Below, piece by piece: positions 1-5,733 of a DNA stretch of 6,703 bases. This DNA comes from an uncultured Clostridia bacterium (GTDB lineage Bacteria; Bacillota; Clostridia; TANB77; CAG-508). A model generated the notes under the pieces. It was given only the letters and a program-made list of their open reading frames with translations, searched no databases and was not told where the DNA came from. Position numbers and translations under genes: made by a program. The DNA is taken from NCBI GenBank assembly GCA_944386335.1, contig CALXAQ010000110.1, positions 1-6,703 of the forward strand, read 5' to 3'. Each line of letters opens with the position of its first letter. The first letter of the stretch is position 1.

Positions 1-196
1 ATGTTTTTTCTTCACTTTTAGAATTTAGCATACTCACATATACTTTAGCATACTTTAAATCTGGCGTAATTTTTACTTTTGTTATGCTAATTAAACCCGT
101 TACTTCTGGATTCTTTAATTCAAAAGAAATAATTTGACTTAATTCTTTTTTTAGTTCTTCGTCAATACGACTAAGTCTATTTTGATTTTTTGGCAC
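1..196 (-). CDS. rbfA: Ribosome-binding factor A, N-terminal part (cut by window edge)
   Basis: RbfA is a small KH-fold protein that binds the 30S subunit near 16S rRNA helix 1 and is needed for late 30S maturation and cold adaptation. Sixty-five codons are visible. The gene starts at GTG (196-194), 8 nt after a perfect AGGAGG, and runs off the window without a stop. The N-terminus (PKNQNRLSRIDEELKKELS) and the stretches ELKNPEVTGLISITKVKITPD and LKYAKVYVS match the family's opening helix and first beta strands. About half of a typical ~120-residue RbfA is present. Its position downstream of infB is the classical one. The start lies 14 nt after the stop of a small ORF, so the two are probably co-transcribed. 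Identification is confident; the C-terminal half cannot be judged. Confidence 0.93.
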   Translation of the reverse strand, partial: MPKNQNRLSRIDEELKKELSQIISFELKNPEVTGLISITKVKITPDLKYAKVYVSMLNSKSEEKT

Positions 197-210
197 TTTC
201 TTTGCCTCCT

Positions 211-378
211 TTATCTTTCATTTTCTTCGACTTTATCTATTGTTTTTAAAAATTGAACTTTTCTTTCTTTTTCTCTTTTTTCCATGTCTTTTCTTGTATT
301 AAATCTTTCACATCTTTTTTGTATGTTCCCATTTATTCTTTCTTGGAAACTTTGTTTTTTCTTTTCAAAACTTTGCAT
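211..378 (-). CDS. Small highly charged protein of unknown function between infB and rbfA
   Basis: I do not recognise this 55-codon ORF. It begins with ATG at 378 (MQSFEKKKQSFQER) and ends with TAA at 211-213. An in-frame ATG at 387 would add three residues, but it sits only 2 nt from the AAAGG motif at 390-394, whereas the ATG at 378 is 11 nt away, so 378 is preferred with moderate certainty. Counting from 387, the product has 17 Lys/Arg and 11 Asp/Glu in 58 residues, one Cys, no membrane segment and no signal peptide. It looks like a single charged helix or coiled coil. Codon use (AGA, AAA, GAA) is like its neighbours. It fills the gap between infB and rbfA and stops 14 nt before the rbfA start. 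Bacillus has ylxP (DUF503, ~90 residues) here; this is shorter and shows no resemblance to it. A chance ORF in A-rich sequence cannot be excluded. Confidence 0.55.
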   Translation of the reverse strand: MQSFEKKKQSFQERINGNIQKRCERFNTRKDMEKREKERKVQFLKTIDKVEENER

Positions 379-406
379 ATTGTTCATTTCCTTTCTATTT
401 TGTTTA

Positions 407-434
407 GAAAAGATAAGATTTCTCTTATCTTTTC
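407..434 (-). other. 12-bp hairpin with GAAA tetraloop over the infB stop codon
   Basis: On the minus strand GAAAAGATAAGA (434-423) and TCTTATCTTTTC (418-407) form a perfect 12-bp stem closed by the tetraloop GAAA, a GNRA-type loop. The infB stop codon TAA (427-425) lies in the 5' arm. The stem is AT-rich and is followed by TAAACAAAAT, not a U-tract, so a classical intrinsic terminator is unlikely. It could serve as an RNA-processing or stability element, or tune read-through and coupling into the small ORF whose ribosome binding site starts about 12 nt downstream. The structure is seen; the function is inference. Confidence 0.6.
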
Positions 435-3346
435 ACTTCCTCCATTACATATACTTCTATAATGTCTCCTTCTTTAATATCATTGTAGTTTTCAATTTGC
501 ATACCACATTCATAGCCTTTTGCTACTTCTTTTACATCATCTTTAAAACGTTTTAAAGATGCTAATTTTCCTTCATGAATCACTACATTCTCACGAATGA
601 CTCTCACTCCCGCATTTCTTTCTATTTTTCCATCTAATACATAAGCTCCTGCTATGGTTCCTACATTCGATACTTTAAAGGTTTGTCTTACTTCTACATT
701 TCCGATCACTTTTTCTTCATAAATTGGATCTAACATTCCTTTCATAGCAGCTTTTACATCATCAATCGCTTGATAAATAACGGAATATTGTTTGATTTCT
801 ACCGCTTCTTTTTCTGCTACTTGTTTTGCAATTGCTCCTGGTCTTACATTAAATGCAATAATAATACTATTACTTACTTTAGCAAGAGTAACATCCGATT
901 CATTTACTGCTCCTGCTGCACTATGAATAACCCTTACTTTTACTTCTTCATCTGATAATTTTTCTAAAGATTGTTTTAATGCTTCTGAACTACCTTGTAC
1001 ATCTGCTTTTACAATAATATTTAATTGTTTTAAATGGCCTTGTTCCATTTGGCTAAATAAATTATCTAGAGTAACTGGCGTTACTTGATTAATAGATTTT
1101 TCTCTTGCTTGGCGTTTTCTTCTTTCAATTAGATGTTTTGCCATTTTTTCATCTTTTACCTCGTAGAAAATATCTCCTGCTTCTGGTAGTTCTGTTAATC
1201 CCATAATTTCTACTGGCGTAGATGGTGTTGCACTTTTTACTTTTTGTCCTTTATCATTCTTCATAGCTCTAATTCTACCAATAGCAGAACCTACCACAAT
1301 AGTATCTCCAACATCTAGTGTTCCTCTTTGTACTAACATAGTAGCAATCGGTCCTCTAGATTTATCTAATCTTGCTTCAATCACAACACCTTTTGCTTGT
1401 TTATTTGGATTTGCCTTTAGTTCTAATACATCAGCCTCTAATAATACCATTTCTAGCAATTCATCAATATTTTGGTGATTTCTAGCAGAGATAGGTACGA
1501 AAATAGTATCTCCACCCCATTCTTCTGGCACCAATTCATAGTTCATTAATTCCTGTTTTACTTTGTCTACGTTTGCTTCTGGTAAATCAATTTTATTTAC
1601 AGCTACAATTATAGGTACTCCTGCTGCTTTTGCGTGATGGATAGCTTCTACTGTTTGTGGCATTACTCCATCATTAGCTGCTACTACTAAAATAGCAATA
1701 TCGGTAATTTGTGCACCTCTTGCACGCATACTAGTAAATGCCTCATGACCTGGCGTATCTAAGAAAGTAATTTCTCTTCCATTTACATTTACCATATAGG
1801 CACCTATTGCCTGTGTAATACCTCCTGCTTCCCCCTCTATTACATTTGTGCTACGAATAGCATCTAGAAGTGAGGTTTTTCCATGATCTACATGTCCCAT
1901 AACACAAACAACTGGTGGTCTAGCTTCTAATTCTTCTGCCTTATCTTCTGACTCATCAAATAAGATATCCTCTTCTTTTACTTCTTCTTTCTTAGTAGCA
2001 TTTACTCCAAATTCTTGTGCTACTAGATAAGCTGTATCAAAATCAATCTCGTTATTGATAGTAGCCATAATACCAAATTCCAATAATTTTTTTATTACTT
2101 CTGCTGTTGTCTTTTTTAGTTCTGCTGCTAAATCTTTTACTGTAATGGTCTCTGGAATAGTAATATCTGTTAGCTTAAAGATTTTTTGTGTTCTTTCTTC
2201 TGCATTTTTATTTACTTTCTTTTTTTTTTTCTTGCCTCTTGCAGTAGTTAAATCATAATAATCTAACATACCACCTTCTTGGTCGTCAAACATATGTGAC
2301 AATTTATCTACTTGTTTTAGGTCTTTTAGCTTTTCATCATCAAAATCTTCTTGGAACCTGCCTACCTTCTTTACTCTTGCAGATTTTTTCTTTTCTTCAT
2401 ATCTTTCATTTTTTACTTTATCAATGGCTCTACTATTAAAATCTCTCTGAGTTTCTTTCTCCACTATATCTGCAGACATAATATCTTTAATATTTTTGTC
2501 TATTCCACGCTCATCTAAAGGCTTTTTATCTCTATGATAAGGGTTATTATTTCTGTTTTGAAACCCATTTTGATTATTTTTTCTATTATTATTTTGTTTT
2601 GCAAAACCGTTTCTTTGATATCCTTGATTATTCTCACGATTTCCAAAACGATTTTCTCTATTTGGTCGATTTCCTTCTTTATTTTGATAAGAAGTATTAT
2701 GATAATTATTTCTATTATTATATTGATTTTTTGTATTTTCCACTTTTACTGTTTGTTGCTTTGTTTCTATCATATTTTCTTGTTTTTTAATTTCTTCCTC
2801 TTTCTTTTCAGGTTTTATCTCTTTTTCTTCTTTTATCTCTGGTTTCTTTTCTTCTACTGGCTTTACTACTTCTTTCGTTTCTTTTTTTATAACTGGCTTT
2901 TCTTCTACTTTTGGTTCTTCCTTCTTTGCTATTCCAAATAATTCACTTACTGTCATTGGTTTTGTTGGTTTATTACGATAAACGATATTATAGTCTGTAT
3001 TTTTATTTCTTTCCACAAAACCCATTTGTTTACTTTTTTGCTCTTTTTTCCTTTTTTCTTCTTTTTCCCTTTCTTCTTCATCTGCAATGATAACTTCTCT
3101 TCTAATAATGACAGGTGTATCATTTTTCTTAGTTTCTTTTTTAGGTGTCTTTTTTGTTTCTTCCTTTTTAGTAGGTTGCTCTGAAGTAGAGTTAGAAAAT
3201 GCTTTTTTTATTCGTTGGGCTTCTTCTTCCTCTATTCCACTCATATGGCTTTTAGCTTCAATTCCTAATTCATTTGCTTTCTCAATTACTTCTTTACTGG
3301 TTAAGCCGATTTCTTTTGCTAATTCATATATCTTCATCTTACCCAA
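425..3346 (-). CDS. infB: Translation initiation factor IF-2
   Basis: IF2 is the GTPase that recruits fMet-tRNA to the 30S subunit and drives 50S joining. The preferred start is TTG at 3346-3344, giving 973 residues. The N-terminus then reads MGKMKIYELAKEIGL, matching the B. subtilis form MAKMRVYEYAK, and a Shine-Dalgarno GGGGGTGAT sits 8 nt upstream. The ATG at 3337 is the alternative. Approximate domains are a first IF2_N module (4-48), a Lys/Glu-rich linker (~51-200), an Asn/Arg-rich stretch (~206-271), a charged linker to ~385 and a second IF2_N module (~391-450). The GTPase domain has G1 GHVDHGKT (484-491), G2 GGITQ, G3 DTPGH (530-534), G4 NKID (584-587) and G5 SAR (620-622). Domains II-IV follow to the C-terminus. 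All catalytic motifs are intact. It is far longer than the ~716-residue B. subtilis protein because of the linker. It overlaps ylxQ by 8 nt. Confidence 0.97.
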   Translation of the reverse strand: MGKMKIYELAKEIGLTSKEVIEKANELGIEAKSHMSGIEEEEAQRIKKAFSNSTSEQPTKKEETKKTPKKETKKNDTPVIIRREVIIADEEEREKEEKRKKEQKSKQMGFVERNKNTDYNIVYRNKPTKPMTVSELFGIAKKEEPKVEEKPVIKKETKEVVKPVEEKKPEIKEEKEIKPEKKEEEIKKQENMIETKQQTVKVENTKNQYNNRNNYHNTSYQNKEGNRPNRENRFGNRENNQGYQRNGFAKQNNNRKNNQNGFQNRNNNPYHRDKKPLDERGIDKNIKDIMSADIVEKETQRDFNSRAIDKVKNERYEEKKKSARVKKVGRFQEDFDDEKLKDLKQVDKLSHMFDDQEGGMLDYYDLTTARGKKKKKKVNKNAEERTQKIFKLTDITIPETITVKDLAAELKKTTAEVIKKLLEFGIMATINNEIDFDTAYLVAQEFGVNATKKEEVKEEDILFDESEDKAEELEARPPVVCVMGHVDHGKTSLLDAIRSTNVIEGEAGGITQAIGAYMVNVNGREITFLDTPGHEAFTSMRARGAQITDIAILVVAANDGVMPQTVEAIHHAKAAGVPIIVAVNKIDLPEANVDKVKQELMNYELVPEEWGGDTIFVPISARNHQNIDELLEMVLLEADVLELKANPNKQAKGVVIEARLDKSRGPIATMLVQRGTLDVGDTIVVGSAIGRIRAMKNDKGQKVKSATPSTPVEIMGLTELPEAGDIFYEVKDEKMAKHLIERRKRQAREKSINQVTPVTLDNLFSQMEQGHLKQLNIIVKADVQGSSEALKQSLEKLSDEEVKVRVIHSAAGAVNESDVTLAKVSNSIIIAFNVRPGAIAKQVAEKEAVEIKQYSVIYQAIDDVKAAMKGMLDPIYEEKVIGNVEVRQTFKVSNVGTIAGAYVLDGKIERNAGVRVIRENVVIHEGKLASLKRFKDDVKEVAKGYECGMQIENYNDIKEGDIIEVYVMEEVKR
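2219..2239 (-). other. Candidate -1 frameshift site (A11 tract with upstream SD-like motif) inside infB
   Basis: Eleven consecutive A residues on the minus strand (2230-2220) followed by G create A AAA AAG in the zero frame at 2225-2219, the same heptamer used by E. coli dnaX. An AGAGG motif (2239-2235) lies 9 nt upstream, close to the dnaX stimulator spacing. After a -1 slip the frame reads GAA AGT AAA then TAA at 2210-2208, giving a truncated N-terminal IF2 of about 379 residues. I see no obvious downstream stem-loop. A lysine-rich linker in an AT-rich genome can also produce such a tract by chance, so this is a candidate only. Confidence 0.3.
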
Positions 3347-3659
3347 TACTATCACCCCCATCAATGCATTTTATCATTTCCTTTGAAAAATTTATATCTG
3401 TTATCCCTAATATAGCTTTATTTTGCTGACCTATTGCTTTACTAATTTCCTCTATAGATTCTATCACTCTTATAGGAATTTTTTTCTCTATAGCTACCAT
3501 TTCAAAATTCTTCTTTGTCCTTTCTGCTGCATCTGTTGCTACTAATAGTAATTTTACTCTATCTTTTTTAATAGCATCTATTACCATTTCTGTTCCAAAT
3601 ACAATTTTACCTGCTTTTCTGGTTAATCCTAGTAATCCCAATATTTTATGGTTTATCAA
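3339..3659 (-). CDS. ylxQ: YlxQ, L7Ae-family RNA-binding protein
   Basis: This is a small L7Ae/L30e-fold protein of the kind that binds kink-turn RNAs, normally encoded between nusA and infB in Bacillota. Its exact cellular role is not established. The 106-residue product carries the family signature LLGLTRKAGKIVFG at 10-22 and a VKLLLVATDAAERTKKNF stretch at 35-52. The turn and strand around IGQQNKAILGITD follow at 76-88. The start is TTG at 3659-3657. No upstream in-frame ATG exists, and AGAGGTG lies just upstream with 8 nt between GAGG and the TTG. The next internal Met (residue 25) would remove the RNA-binding signature. The gene overlaps ylxR by 14 nt and infB by 8 nt, indicating tight translational coupling. 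Length is normal (B. subtilis YlxQ is ~100 residues), with a short Gly/Asp-rich tail. Confidence 0.92.
   Translation of the reverse strand: MINHKILGLLGLTRKAGKIVFGTEMVIDAIKKDRVKLLLVATDAAERTKKNFEMVAIEKKIPIRVIESIEEISKAIGQQNKAILGITDINFSKEMIKCIDGGDSIG
3351..3359 (-). promoter_or_regulatory. Ribosome binding site that sets the infB TTG start
   Basis: GGGGGTGAT on the minus strand pairs with the 16S anti-Shine-Dalgarno along its whole length with one G-U wobble. GGGGG (3359-3355) ends 8 nt before TTG at 3346 but 17 nt before the ATG at 3337, so it favours the TTG. It lies inside the last codons of ylxQ, which suggests translational coupling. Confidence 0.7.
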
Positions 3660-3909
3660 TCAATACACCTCTTAATTCTTCATAAATTTCGTCTTCTATT
3701 TTTGTCTCAAATGTTTTTTCCAGTCTTTTTGATTTTATTGCCTTTTCTAAACAAGAAATATCCTCACAAATATAGGCTCCTCTTCCTGCCATTTTGTTAG
3801 TTCTATCAATAGAAATATTTCCTTCTTTATCTTTTACTATCCTTACCAATTCTTTTTTAGTTTTTTTACTTCCACATCCTATGCAGGTTCTTTCTGGTAT
3901 TTTCTTCAA
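3646..3909 (-). CDS. ylxR: YlxR family protein (DUF448), RNA-binding
   Basis: YlxR (RnpM in B. subtilis) is a small basic protein of the nusA-infB operon, reported to bind RNA and modulate RNase P activity. The 87-residue product shows the family hallmarks RTCIGCGSKKTKKELVRIV at residues 7-25 and GRGAYIC at 42-48. Cysteines 9, 12, 48 and 53 form a CxxC plus C-x4-C set, seen in many family members and suggestive of metal binding, which is inference here. The only possible start is TTG at 3909-3907: reading upstream in frame, a TAA stop comes before any other initiator. AGAGG (3924-3920) lies 10 nt upstream. The spacing to nusA is 47 nt. The final residues encode the overlap with ylxQ. Confidence 0.93.
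   Translation of the reverse strand: MKKIPERTCIGCGSKKTKKELVRIVKDKEGNISIDRTNKMAGRGAYICEDISCLEKAIKSKRLEKTFETKIEDEIYEELRGVLIDKP
3666..3672 (-). promoter_or_regulatory. Ribosome binding site of ylxQ inside the end of ylxR
   Basis: AGAGGTG on the minus strand, with its GAGG 8 nt before the TTG at 3659, supports the non-ATG start of ylxQ. It is embedded in the ylxR codons for Arg-Gly just before the ylxR stop. Confidence 0.7.
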
Positions 3910-3956
3910 ACTCTCACGTCCTCTTCTTTATATGTGTATTCTCTTTGTCCTAACTT

Positions 3957-5084
3957 TTATTCCTCTTCTTGTTTAGGCTCTTCTTTTTGCATTTTCTCTA
4001 TCATTTCTCTAAATTGCGATTCACTCTTAATATCTATTTTCCAATTTGTTAATTTTGCTGCTAATCTTGCATTCTGTCCAGCTTTTCCAATAGCAAGGGA
4101 CAATTGATTATCTGGTACAATTACTTGAGCAAATCTTTCTTCTTCTTTAACATCTACTGCCATAACTTGTGCTGGAAGTAATGCAGAAGATATATAAATG
4201 GCTGGATCTTCATTCCATTCTATTACATCTATCTTTTCTCCATCTAATTCATTAATAATATTTTGAATACGAATTCCTTTTTGCCCCACACAAGAACCAA
4301 CTGGATCTATATTAGGATTTTGTGAGTAAACAGCTATTTTACATCTAGAACCTGGATCTCTTGCTACATTTTTAATTTCAATTAATCCTTCATAAATCTC
4401 TGGTATCTCTAGTTCAAATAATTTTCTTACAAACTCTCCATTTGCTCTAGAAAGTAATACCTGTATGCTTCCCTTTAGCCCTTTTTCTACATCTAAAATA
4501 CAAGCCCTAATTTTATCGTTTACATGATATTTTTCTGTAGGAATTTGTTCTTTTACTGTTAAAACACCTTCTAATTTTCCTAAATCTACTACCACTACTC
4601 CTCCATCTGCTTTTTGTACAATTCCAGAAACAATTTCTCCCTTTTTATCTCCAAACTCTTTAAATAAATATTCTCTAGATGCTTCCCTAATTTTTTGTAC
4701 AATAACTTGTTTAGCTGTTCCTGCTGCAATTCTACCAAAATTACGCGGTACTAATTCTTTTTCTACAACATCTCCTACTTGATATTTTTTATCTATTTCT
4801 TGTGCTTGTGCTAAGGAAATTTGTATTTTAGAATTTTCTACTTCTTCTACTACTTCTTTTTGCATATATACATGGATTTCTCCTGTTTGTTTATCCATTG
4901 TAATTTTTACATTTTCATCATCACAATCAAAATTTTTCTTATAGGCTGTTACTAAGGCTGTCTCTATTGATTCTAATAAGTATTCTTTTTGTATACCACT
5001 TTCTTTTTCTAAATCTTCCATCGCCTTAATTAGTTCTGTGCTATTAATTGCTAGTTCGTTTACTTTGTTTTCTTTTTTCTTCAT
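3957..5084 (-). CDS. nusA: Transcription termination/antitermination factor NusA
   Basis: NusA binds RNA polymerase near the RNA exit channel and modulates pausing, intrinsic termination and rRNA antitermination. The product has 375 residues, the usual Bacillota length (~371 in B. subtilis), and lacks the C-terminal acidic repeats of E. coli NusA. The RNAP-binding N-terminal domain spans ~13-140 and includes LLESIETALVTAYKKNF. An S1 domain follows at ~146-213. KH1 (~244-300) has its GxxG loop as GQKG at 267-270, and KH2 (~317-355) has GKAG at 333-336. The tail is acidic and Lys/Gln-rich. The start is ATG at 5084. AAGGAGG (5102-5096) begins immediately after the rimP stop, leaving 11 nt before the ATG. 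About twelve residues (MKKKENKVNELA) precede the usual family N-terminus, so initiation slightly downstream is possible, but no better site is seen. This is the only gene of the core set with an ATG start. Confidence 0.97.
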   Translation of the reverse strand: MKKKENKVNELAINSTELIKAMEDLEKESGIQKEYLLESIETALVTAYKKNFDCDDENVKITMDKQTGEIHVYMQKEVVEEVENSKIQISLAQAQEIDKKYQVGDVVEKELVPRNFGRIAAGTAKQVIVQKIREASREYLFKEFGDKKGEIVSGIVQKADGGVVVVDLGKLEGVLTVKEQIPTEKYHVNDKIRACILDVEKGLKGSIQVLLSRANGEFVRKLFELEIPEIYEGLIEIKNVARDPGSRCKIAVYSQNPNIDPVGSCVGQKGIRIQNIINELDGEKIDVIEWNEDPAIYISSALLPAQVMAVDVKEEERFAQVIVPDNQLSLAIGKAGQNARLAAKLTNWKIDIKSESQFREMIEKMQKEEPKQEEE

Positions 5085-5102
5085 TTTTTTGATTTCCTCC
5101 TT

Positions 5103-5564
5103 TTAATCCCAATCATAATGTAATTTTACCAAGGATATATTTTTTCTATCTAGTTCTATTATTTTTCCTTCTTGCTCTTCAACTTCTATTTTTTCTTTGT
5201 CAAAGCTTTTTAACAATCCCTGATATTCCTTTTTGCCTTCTATTGGTTTAAATAACTTTATATCTATTTTATTGCCTATATTCTCCTGAAAATGATTTTC
5301 TTTTCTTAATGTTCTTTCAATACCAGGAGAAGAAATCTCCAAAAAGTACATTTCTTTAATATAATTTGCTTTATCTAATTCATTTGAAATAGCATCATTT
5401 ACTTTTTCACAATCGTCTAAATCAATTCCTTGTGGTTTATCAATATACACACGTAAAAAGTAATCTTTCCCCTCTTTTACATATTGCACATCATATAATT
5501 TATATCCTAAATCTTCTATTTTTAGTTGAATTAAATCTTGCACTTTCTCTTCTATACTTGCCAC
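5103..5564 (-). CDS. rimP: Ribosome maturation factor RimP
   Basis: RimP binds free 30S subunits and assists early assembly around S12 and S19. The 153-residue product has the typical two-part build: an alpha/beta N-terminal domain followed by an SH3/Sm-like C-terminal domain. Signatures include FLRVYIDKPQGIDLDDCEKV (36-55), which is the R-V-x-I-D...G-[IV]-x-L-x-D-C pattern, and EISSPGIERTL (76-86), equivalent to the conserved SSPGL[DE]RPL. The start is GTG at 5564-5562, with a strong GAGGAGG (5576-5570) 5 nt upstream. The preceding ATG at 5579 meets a stop after four codons, so GTG is the start. It is the first gene after the promoter, in the position long called ylxS in Bacillus, and is 18 nt from nusA. 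Confidence 0.96.
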   Translation of the reverse strand: MASIEEKVQDLIQLKIEDLGYKLYDVQYVKEGKDYFLRVYIDKPQGIDLDDCEKVNDAISNELDKANYIKEMYFLEISSPGIERTLRKENHFQENIGNKIDIKLFKPIEGKKEYQGLLKSFDKEKIEVEEQEGKIIELDRKNISLVKLHYDWD

Positions 5565-5598
5565 TATATCCTCCTCATTTTAGTATATTTACGATGAA

Positions 5599-5621
5599 AG
5601 AGTGGGATTTGCTCCCACTCT
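5599..5621 (-). promoter_or_regulatory. Leader hairpin upstream of rimP
   Basis: AGAGTGGGA (5621-5613) and TCCCACTCT (5607-5599) form a perfect 9-bp stem with the loop GCAAA. It lies about 20 nt after the predicted transcription start and 22 nt before the rimP Shine-Dalgarno. The 3' side has only TTTC, too few U residues for an efficient terminator. Possible roles are 5'-end protection of the operon mRNA, a pause or attenuation element responsive to NusA, or a protein-binding site. None can be decided from sequence alone. Confidence 0.6.
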
Positions 5622-5647
5622 CTAGTCCGTTTTGTTATGCTATTCTT

Positions 5648-5675
5648 ATTATACACTATTTTTTAAGAATTGCAA
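5648..5675 (-). promoter_or_regulatory. Sigma-A-type promoter of the rimP-nusA-infB operon
   Basis: On the minus strand the -35 element TTGCAA (5675-5670) is separated by 16 nt from a consensus -10 TATAAT (5653-5648). The -35 matches consensus at four of six positions. The predicted start is near 5641, about 77 nt before the rimP GTG. It is the best promoter match in the gap between the upstream gene and rimP, and it is backed by phased A-tracts. Confidence 0.75.
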
Positions 5676-5678
5676 GCA

Positions 5679-5720
5679 TTTTTGGAATTTTTTTGCATTT
5701 TTGCTTGTTTTTATAATTTT
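5679..5720 (-). promoter_or_regulatory. Phased A-tracts / UP-element-like region upstream of the operon promoter
   Basis: Minus-strand A-tracts of 5, 7, 5 and 5 bases at 5679-5683, 5688-5694, 5698-5702 and 5708-5712 have centres 9-10 bp apart. An A4 at 5717-5720 follows about 8.5 bp further upstream. Helical phasing of this kind produces intrinsic DNA curvature and commonly acts as an UP-like activator contacted by the RNAP alpha C-terminal domain. The nearest tract ends 3 nt from the -35. The tracts are seen; the activating role is inferred. Confidence 0.55.
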
Positions 5721-5733
5721 CGACACTATTTTT

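Noticed and set aside
20..57. An 11-bp direct repeat, AGTATGCTAAA on the minus strand, twice within rbfA.
   Set aside because: The copies are read in different frames (KYAK and SMLN) inside conserved RbfA sequence, so this is coincidence of codons rather than a repeat element.
76..88. A 13-base string TTTTGTTATGCTA shared with the operon leader near 5630.
   Set aside because: One match of this length in an AT-rich window of this size is expected by chance, and the copy here encodes conserved RbfA residues.
407..434. The hairpin at the end of infB as an intrinsic terminator of the operon.
   Set aside because: The stem is AT-rich, no U-tract follows, and rbfA continues downstream in the normal operon order.
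253..556. Plus-strand open frames of 69 and 90 codons near the infB-rbfA junction.
   Set aside because: They read through the reverse complement of infB and the small ORF, are almost entirely Phe/Leu/Ser/Ile, and cross the infB terminal hairpin. They are shadows.
2534..2941. A 135-codon open frame on the plus strand, rich in Phe/Ile/Leu.
   Set aside because: It is antisense to the Asn/Lys/Glu-rich linker of infB. Its Phe/Ile/Leu-rich composition is the mirror of AT-rich codons there, and no ribosome binding site or known family is visible.
3087..3386. A 99-codon plus-strand open frame over the start of infB.
   Set aside because: It is antisense to the confidently identified IF2 N-terminus and ylxQ end, with no supporting signal.
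5565..5579. A minimal upstream ORF, ATG AGG AGG ATA TAG, overlapping the rimP start.
   Set aside because: Its tandem AGG codons are simply the rimP Shine-Dalgarno, and the ATG has no ribosome binding site of its own.
5432..5716. A 94-codon plus-strand open frame covering the operon promoter.
   Set aside because: It is antisense to rimP, its leader and the promoter. It has no ribosome binding site and no recognisable protein features.
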